A stretch of DNA of 64,000 nucleotides, taken from Streptomyces bikiniensis. Lineage in GTDB: Bacteria > Actinomycetota > Actinomycetes > Streptomycetales > Streptomycetaceae. Both the position numbers and the translations under genes were made by a program. Position 1 is the stretch's first letter. The number at the start of each line of letters is the position of its first letter. The DNA lies in NCBI GenBank assembly GCA_000716465.1, contig JNWL01000032.1:1-64000 (forward strand). The letters run 5' to 3'. The notes beneath the pieces were generated by a model, which saw only the letters and a list, made by a program, of their open reading frames with translations, was not told where the DNA came from and did no database searches. Shown one piece after another: positions 59,543 through 64,000 of this stretch.

Positions 59543-60436
59543 ATGCGCGGCCGACGCCGATTCCGTACCGCCGCCGCCACCGCGACGGCGGCGCTGCTGT
59601 GCGCGGGAGCGCTGGCCGGATGCTCGTCCGGGAACCCGGAGAAGGCGGCTCCCGCCAGGAGCACGCCGGCCCCGACGCCGACGCCCACGCCCACCTCCTC
59701 CTGGAACGCCTCCCCCTCCTCCCTCGCCGCCGTCGGCGACTCCGTCACCCGCGCCTTCGACGCCTGCTCGCTCCTCTCCGACTGCCCGGAGGCCTCCTGG
59801 GCGACCGGGACGGACGCGGCCGTCAACAGCCTGGCGCTGCGGCTCCTGGGCCCGGAGAAGGCGGCCGGCCGCAGCTGGAACCTGGCGCGGACGGGCGCGC
59901 GGATGGCGGAGCTGCCGGAGCAGATGACCGCCGCGGCGGCCCGGAAGCCGGAACTGGTGACGGTGATGATGGGCGCCAACGACGCCTGCCGGCCGACCCC
60001 GGCCCTGATGACCCCGGTCGCGGAGTTCCGCGCCTCCTTCGAGACGGCCCTCGCCCGGCTGCGGGCGGCGGCGCCGGAGGCGCAGGTGTACGTGGCGAGC
60101 GTGCCGGACCTGAAGCACCTGTGGTCGACGGGCCGGATCGGCGGCGCGGCGGGCGTGTGGGACCTGGGGATCTGCGGCGCGATGCTGGCGGACGCGACGA
60201 ACCTGGGGCCCGAGGCCGAGCGGCGGCGCGCGACGGTGTCGGCGCGGGTGGACGCGTACAACGAGGTCCTGGCGGAGGTCTGCGCGAAGGACGAGCGCTG
60301 CCGGTACGACGGCGGCGCGGTCCACGGGTTCCGCTTCGACGGCGCCCAGTTGAGCCCCTGGGACTGGTTCCATCCGAGCCGGGACGGCCAGGCGCGGCTC
60401 GCGGAGCTGGCGTACCGGCGGATCACGGCGGGGTGA
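59543..60436 (+). CDS. SGNH/GDSL hydrolase, lipoprotein
   Basis: A 297-residue exported esterase-like protein. The lipobox is ALAGC near residue 27. The GDSL block I reads AAVGDSVTRAFD with the nucleophile Ser, block III has MMGANDACRP, and the His/Asp block is DWFHPSRDGQARLAEL. A Pro/Thr linker follows the lipobox. It probably hydrolyses esters on the cell surface. ATG 59543 is set by AAGGAGGGG just upstream; ATG 59489 is less likely. Confidence 0.9.
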   Translation: MRGRRRFRTAAATATAALLCAGALAGCSSGNPEKAAPARSTPAPTPTPTPTSSWNASPSSLAAVGDSVTRAFDACSLLSDCPEASWATGTDAAVNSLALRLLGPEKAAGRSWNLARTGARMAELPEQMTAAAARKPELVTVMMGANDACRPTPALMTPVAEFRASFETALARLRAAAPEAQVYVASVPDLKHLWSTGRIGGAAGVWDLGICGAMLADATNLGPEAERRRATVSARVDAYNEVLAEVCAKDERCRYDGGAVHGFRFDGAQLSPWDWFHPSRDGQARLAELAYRRITAG

Positions 60437-60439
60437 GGA

Positions 60440-60471
60440 CCCCGGGGCGGGTGTCAGGTGCCGCCCCGGGG
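60440..60471. terminator. Terminator between SGNH and GH3 genes
   Basis: CCCCGGGGCGG (60440-60450) pairs with CCGCCCCGGGG (60461-60471), a perfect 11-bp stem with a 10-nt loop between convergent genes. Confidence 0.75.
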
Positions 60472-60501
60472 CCGTCGGGGAAGGCGGCCCGCGCCGGAGG
60501 G

Positions 60502-63099
60502 TCAGTCGATCTCCAGCACGGCCGTCAGGCGCACGTCGTCGAGGGAGTGGGCCGCCCTGACCTCGTATGCCCCGGGCACGAAGGTCCAGTCGCCCTTCTC
60601 CTCGTCCCAGATCTCGAAGGCGCGGCGGGAGAGCGCGATCGGCGTCTCGACGGTCTCGCCGGGGCCCGCCCCGACGCTCGCGAACCCGGCGAGGACGCGG
60701 GCCGGGCGCTCGGGGGCGCCGGAGGAGGGGGCGGGCGCCAGATAGACCTGGACGGTCTCGCGGCCCGGCCGACCGCCGGTGTTGGTGATCCGGACGGTGG
60801 CCGTCTCGGGGCCCGTGACCAGGGAGTCGTACGACCAGGTCGTGTAGCCGAGGCCGTGACCGAAGGTGTACGCGGGGGCCCGTCCGCTCCGGTCCCAGGC
60901 GCGGTGGCCGATGAAGGGGCCCTCGGCGTAGTCGAGTTCCCCTTCGACGGGGACGACGGCGGTGACGGGGGCGTCGGCGAGGGCGGCGGGCCAGGTGGTG
61001 GGGAGGCGGCCGCCGGGCTCCTCGGCGCCGGTGAGGACGTCGGCGAGGGCGGCGCCGCCCTCCTGGCCGGGGAACCAGGTGAGCAGGATCGCGGCCACGT
61101 CCTCGCGCCAGGGCATCTCGACCGGGGAGCCGGCGTTGACCACGACCACGGTGTTCGGGTTGGCGGCGGCGACGGCCCGTACGAGGTCGTCCTGGCGGCC
61201 GGGGAGCGCGAGGTCCGTGCGGTCGAAGCCCTCGGACTCGACGCGTTCGGTGGTGGCGACGACCACGACGGCGGTGTCGGCGGCGCGGGCCGCCTCGACG
61301 GCTTCGGCGATCAGTTCGTCGGGGTCACGGCGGGGACCGAGGTGGACGAGGGAGAAGGCGACGGCCGGCAGCGGGGCCGCGAACCGCTTGTCCGGAGTGT
61401 GGAGCAGGGAGACCTCGACGGTCTCTCCGGCGGTGAGCGGGACCTCGGCGCGGACGACCGGGGAGCCGAAGAAGGCTTCGAAGGGGTCGGTCTCGGAGCC
61501 CATGGCCTGGACGCCGTCGAAGACGGTCTCGCCGGCGACGGTGAGGACGAAGGCGCCGAGGCCGCGGGTGCCGAAGGAGTGCGCGCCGGTCTCGCGCGGG
61601 GTGAAGGTGCCGACGACCTCGACGGAGGCGAGGGCCTCGTGGGTGACGCCGTCGGGCAGGTCGCCGCCGATCCACTGGACCTGGCCGGTCGGCAGGGAGC
61701 CCTCGCCGAGCAGGTTCCCGGCGGCGTCGCGGCAGCGGGCGCGGAGGGTGAAGCCCTTGTCGGCGGGGGCGGGTTCGTCGCTGGGGTCGGCGCCGACCGC
61801 GTACGTCAGGGCCCCCTCGGGCAGGGCGGCGGCGAGACCGTCGAGCGGGGAGACGACGTGGTCGGGGAAGACCTGGGCTGAGCCGCCGCCGAGGACGCGG
61901 GCGTCACGGGCGGCGGCGCCGGAGAGGGCGACGGTGGTGCCGGGGGCGAGGGGGAGGACGGGGTTCCCGGTCCGTACGGCAGCGGCTCCGTCTCGTACGG
62001 CAGCGGCTCCGTCTCGTACGGCAGCGGTCTCGTCCGGTACGACGGCGGGCTCGTCCCGTACGACGGCAGGTTCGTCCCGTACGACGGCGGGCTCGTTCCG
62101 GAGCAGGACGAAGCCGCGGTGGGCGAGTTCGCGGGCCAGGGCGTCGCCGTCGATCGGGGCGGGGGGCGCGGTGACGGCCGGCGGGGCGCCTTCGAGGGCG
62201 CCGACGCGGGCGGCGAGCCGCAGGACGCGGCGTACGGCCGCGTCGACGGCGGACTCCGCCACCTCCCCGGCGCGGACGGCGGCGACCAGCGCCTCGCCGT
62301 AGACGGTGGCCGGTCCGGGCATGGCGACGTCGAGGCCGCCCCGGAGGGCGCCGGCGGTGGAGCGGGCGGCCGTCCAGTCGGAGACGTTGATTCCGTCGAA
62401 GCCCCACTCGCCGCGCAGGACCTCGTTCACCAGCTCGTGGTGTTCGGTCATGGTCACGCCGTTGACCTGGTTGTACGCGGTCATGATCCCCCAGGGCCGC
62501 GCGTTCTTGACGATGGCCTCGAAGGGGGCGAGGTAGAGCTCGCGGAGCGCGCGGGGCGCGACGCGGTTGTCGACGGTGAAGCGGTCGGTCTCGGCGTCGT
62601 TGGCGACGAAGTGCTTGACGGTGGTGCCGACCCCGCCGTCCTGGACGCCCAGGACGTAGCCGGTGCCGATCGTGCCGGTGAGGAGGGGGTCCTCGGAGTA
62701 CGCCTCGAAGTGCCGGCCGCCGAGGGGGCTGCGGTGCAGGTTGACGGTGGGGGCGAGGAGGACGTGGACGCCCTTGCGGCGCGCCTCCTGGGCGAGGAGC
62801 CGGCCGGCCCGGCGGGCGAGGGCGGGGTCCCAGGCGGCGGCGAGCGCGGTCGGGGAGGGCAGGGCGACGGAGGGGTCGTCGGCGGTCCAGCGGACGCCCC
62901 GGACGCCGACCGGGCCGTCGGACGTGACGAGGGGGGCGAGGCCGATCTCGGGCAGGGGGTGCAGGCTCCACATGTCCCGGCCGCCGAGCAGCCGGGCCTT
63001 GGCGTCCAGGTCGAGCTTGCCGAGGGCCGCCTCGACGGCCGCCTCCCGGGCGGCCTCCCCCGTGGCCCCCGCGTCCGTGCCCGTGCCCGTCTCCGCCAT
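60502..63099 (-). CDS. Glycoside hydrolase family 3 beta-glucosidase with PA14 insert
   Basis: An 865-residue cytosolic enzyme that releases glucose from beta-glucosides. The catalytic Asp241 is in GINVSDWTAARSTA. Landmarks: APTVNLHRSPLGGRHFEAYS, VKHFVANDAETDR, and FTPRETGAHSFGTRGLG of a PA14 insertion. The C-terminal fibronectin-III-like part ends YTFGHGLGYTTWSYD and VPGAYEVRAAHSLDD. Residues about 334-376 are seven-residue repeats (VRDEPAV/VRDGAAA) from six 21-bp DNA repeats, an unusual insertion just before NPVLPLAPG. ATG 63099. It is divergent from a TetR regulator that probably controls it. Confidence 0.92.
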   Translation of the reverse strand: MAETGTGTDAGATGEAAREAAVEAALGKLDLDAKARLLGGRDMWSLHPLPEIGLAPLVTSDGPVGVRGVRWTADDPSVALPSPTALAAAWDPALARRAGRLLAQEARRKGVHVLLAPTVNLHRSPLGGRHFEAYSEDPLLTGTIGTGYVLGVQDGGVGTTVKHFVANDAETDRFTVDNRVAPRALRELYLAPFEAIVKNARPWGIMTAYNQVNGVTMTEHHELVNEVLRGEWGFDGINVSDWTAARSTAGALRGGLDVAMPGPATVYGEALVAAVRAGEVAESAVDAAVRRVLRLAARVGALEGAPPAVTAPPAPIDGDALARELAHRGFVLLRNEPAVVRDEPAVVRDEPAVVPDETAAVRDGAAAVRDGAAAVRTGNPVLPLAPGTTVALSGAAARDARVLGGGSAQVFPDHVVSPLDGLAAALPEGALTYAVGADPSDEPAPADKGFTLRARCRDAAGNLLGEGSLPTGQVQWIGGDLPDGVTHEALASVEVVGTFTPRETGAHSFGTRGLGAFVLTVAGETVFDGVQAMGSETDPFEAFFGSPVVRAEVPLTAGETVEVSLLHTPDKRFAAPLPAVAFSLVHLGPRRDPDELIAEAVEAARAADTAVVVVATTERVESEGFDRTDLALPGRQDDLVRAVAAANPNTVVVVNAGSPVEMPWREDVAAILLTWFPGQEGGAALADVLTGAEEPGGRLPTTWPAALADAPVTAVVPVEGELDYAEGPFIGHRAWDRSGRAPAYTFGHGLGYTTWSYDSLVTGPETATVRITNTGGRPGRETVQVYLAPAPSSGAPERPARVLAGFASVGAGPGETVETPIALSRRAFEIWDEEKGDWTFVPGAYEVRAAHSLDDVRLTAVLEID
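61970..62096. repeat. 21-bp tandem repeats within the GH3 gene (x6)
   Basis: Six copies of a 21-bp unit (GTACGGCAGCGGCTCCGTCTC and the related GTACGACGGCGGGCTCGTCCC) encode a repeated heptad VRDEPAV/VRDGAAA. They preserve the frame and probably arose by slippage. Confidence 0.85.
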
Positions 63100-63176
63100 G
63101 GCCGTACCTCCTCGACGACGTACCGATGGAGCCCATCGTGCACCGCTCACCCTGTAGAGAGGTAGGCGATGTGATT

Positions 63177-63203
63177 ATTCTGTTACTTTCACAGAAGTGT
63201 GAA
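63177..63203. promoter_or_regulatory. Inverted-repeat operator between GH3 and TetR genes
   Basis: TTCACA-GAAG-TGTGAA (63188-63203) and the overlapping TTCTGT...ACAGAA (63177-63196) are the only AT-rich symmetric sites in the 157-bp intergenic region. They are a likely target for the TetR protein, controlling both genes. Confidence 0.5.
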
Positions 63204-63256
63204 GGGGCGAAGAGGTACGGTCCTGTCCGACGGACCTGTGGAAGGGGGCCCCGGGG

Positions 63257-63832
63257 ATGGTGCGGGCCAGGAGCGAGGAGCGGCGCGCGGTCATCGTGCG
63301 CGCCGCCCTCGAGGTGATCGCCGAGCGCGGCTACCGGGGCGCGACGCTCGCCGCCGTCGCCGAGCGCGTCGGGCTGACCCAGCAGGGGCTGCTGCACTAC
63401 TTCCCGACCAAGGAGGCCCTGCTCGTCGCGGTCCTGGAGGAGCGGGACCACTGGGACACCAGCGGCGGCGGGGGTCGTGAGGGCTGGCGCCTCGACCTGG
63501 TCGAATCGCTCGTGGAGTACAACGCGATGCGCCCCGGGATCGTGCAGACCTTCTCCGCGCTGCTCGGCGAGAGCGTCACGGAGGGGCATCCGGCGCGGGA
63601 GTTCTTCACCGAGCGGTACGCCCAGGTGCGGGCGCACATGGCGGAGGTGCTGCGCCTGGAGTTCGGCGAGCGGCTGCCCGGCGGCCTCACCCCGGAGCGC
63701 GCGGCGCCGCTGCTCACGGCGGTGACGGACGGCCTCCAGTACCAGTGGCTCCTGGACCCGTCGGCGGTCGACATGCCGGGCGCCTTCCGGGACTTCGTAC
63801 GGCTGCTGCACGGCGGCGAGGACCCTTCCTGA
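63257..63832 (+). CDS. TetR-family regulator of the GH3 gene
   Basis: A 191-residue regulator. HTH: ALEVIAERGYRGATLAAVAE, then RVGLTQQGLLHYFPTKEALL. The C-terminal ligand domain (YNAMRPGIVQTFSALLGESV, FFTERYAQVRAHMAEVLRLE) matches sugar-linked TetR proteins next to GH3 genes in Streptomyces. It is divergent from the beta-glucosidase, so it probably represses it until a glucoside or its derivative is sensed. ATG 63257 follows GGGGGCCCCGGGG. Confidence 0.9.
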   Translation: MVRARSEERRAVIVRAALEVIAERGYRGATLAAVAERVGLTQQGLLHYFPTKEALLVAVLEERDHWDTSGGGGREGWRLDLVESLVEYNAMRPGIVQTFSALLGESVTEGHPAREFFTERYAQVRAHMAEVLRLEFGERLPGGLTPERAAPLLTAVTDGLQYQWLLDPSAVDMPGAFRDFVRLLHGGEDPS

Positions 63833-63865
63833 ACCGCGCCACCCGGCGGGCGGGATGATGGGGTC

Positions 63866-64000
63866 ATGATCGTCGCAGCCGCCCAGTTCGCCCCGGTCGC
63901 CGGGGACATCGACGCCAACGCCCGGACCGTCGCCGGCCTGGTCCGGGAGGCCGGGGAGGCGGGGGCCCGCGTGGTCGTCTTCGCCGAGCTGTGCCTCAGC
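63866..64000 (+). CDS. Carbon-nitrogen hydrolase (nitrilase superfamily), partial
   Basis: Only the first 45 codons are in the window: MIVAAAQFAPVAGDI, DANARTVAGLVREAGEAGAR, VVVFAELCLS. The Glu in FAEL is the first catalytic residue of the nitrilase Glu-Lys-Cys triad. These enzymes hydrolyse amide or nitrile bonds. GATGAT 6 nt upstream of ATG 63866 suggests a leaderless mRNA. The rest of the gene is outside. Confidence 0.85.
   Translation, partial: MIVAAAQFAPVAGDIDANARTVAGLVREAGEAGARVVVFAELCLS

Overview
This is high-GC actinobacterial DNA and almost certainly a Streptomyces chromosome arm or core segment. Third codon positions are almost all G or C, GTG starts are common, TAnnnT boxes often sit 6-9 nt before a start codon (leaderless genes), and many families here are Streptomyces hallmarks: the FasR-fabD-fabH-acpP-fabF cluster, Scr1/DUF397 pairs, DUF3145, DUF3052, DUF2277 and a TerD/DUF475 stress locus.

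Layout. 1-9270: housekeeping and hypothetical genes (HAD phosphatase, secreted HNH nuclease, DoxX, DedA, DUF2277, GntR regulator, a frameshifted gene, a DUF4231 membrane protein, a lipoprotein and a decayed Imm51 gene). 9328-15141: a 5.7 kb insertion in a tRNA-Val(UAC) gene. A 39-bp copy of the tRNA 3' half marks the left end and the intact tRNA the right end. The insert carries Imm32-type, DUF1963 and DUF4240 genes, a tiny-gene operon, a wrecked IS5-type element and a ScoMcrA-like type IV restriction gene split by an in-frame amber codon; no integrase is visible. 15300-28094: a DUF4097-type lipoprotein, a coiled-coil protein, an FmdB zinc ribbon, then the Ter stress locus (HAD, PRTase-StiP fusion, CitE-like lyase, three TerD proteins, a TerA/TerF-like protein, DUF475), AhpE peroxiredoxin and DUF3052. 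28511-43861: aceE, an I36 inhibitor, an MFS pump with its TetR regulator, two paralogous DUF1023-type hydrolases flanking a DUF4429 protein and a NarL two-component system, an acyltransferase, a MerR/aldo-keto reductase operon and a beta-lactamase-fold hydrolase. 43926-51088: an OmpR/kinase/lipoprotein operon and cell-wall genes (MurJ-like, FemX-like, L,D-transpeptidase). 51211-58715: an Scr1/DUF397 pair, flavin reductase, pirin, then fasR and the type II fatty-acid operon. 58789-64000: DUF3145, SGNH hydrolase, a GH3 beta-glucosidase with a divergent TetR regulator, and the start of a nitrilase-superfamily gene.

How genes work together. The fab cluster supplies malonyl-ACP, initiation, carrier and elongation functions, with the FasR-type activator encoded upstream. 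The Ter locus pairs Ca2+-binding TerD proteins and a TerC-like membrane protein with a predicted metabolite-modifying module. MurJ/FemX overlap by 4 nt and lie next to a divergent L,D-transpeptidase, forming a cell-wall neighbourhood. The tRNA-Val insert looks like a decaying immunity/defence island.

Most notable: the tRNA-Val island with its amber-split sulfur-dependent restriction gene; an in-frame 39-bp palindromic element inside fabH; and a PRTase-StiP fusion that keeps a strong internal ribosome-binding site. All family names come from reading the translated sequence, not from database searches.
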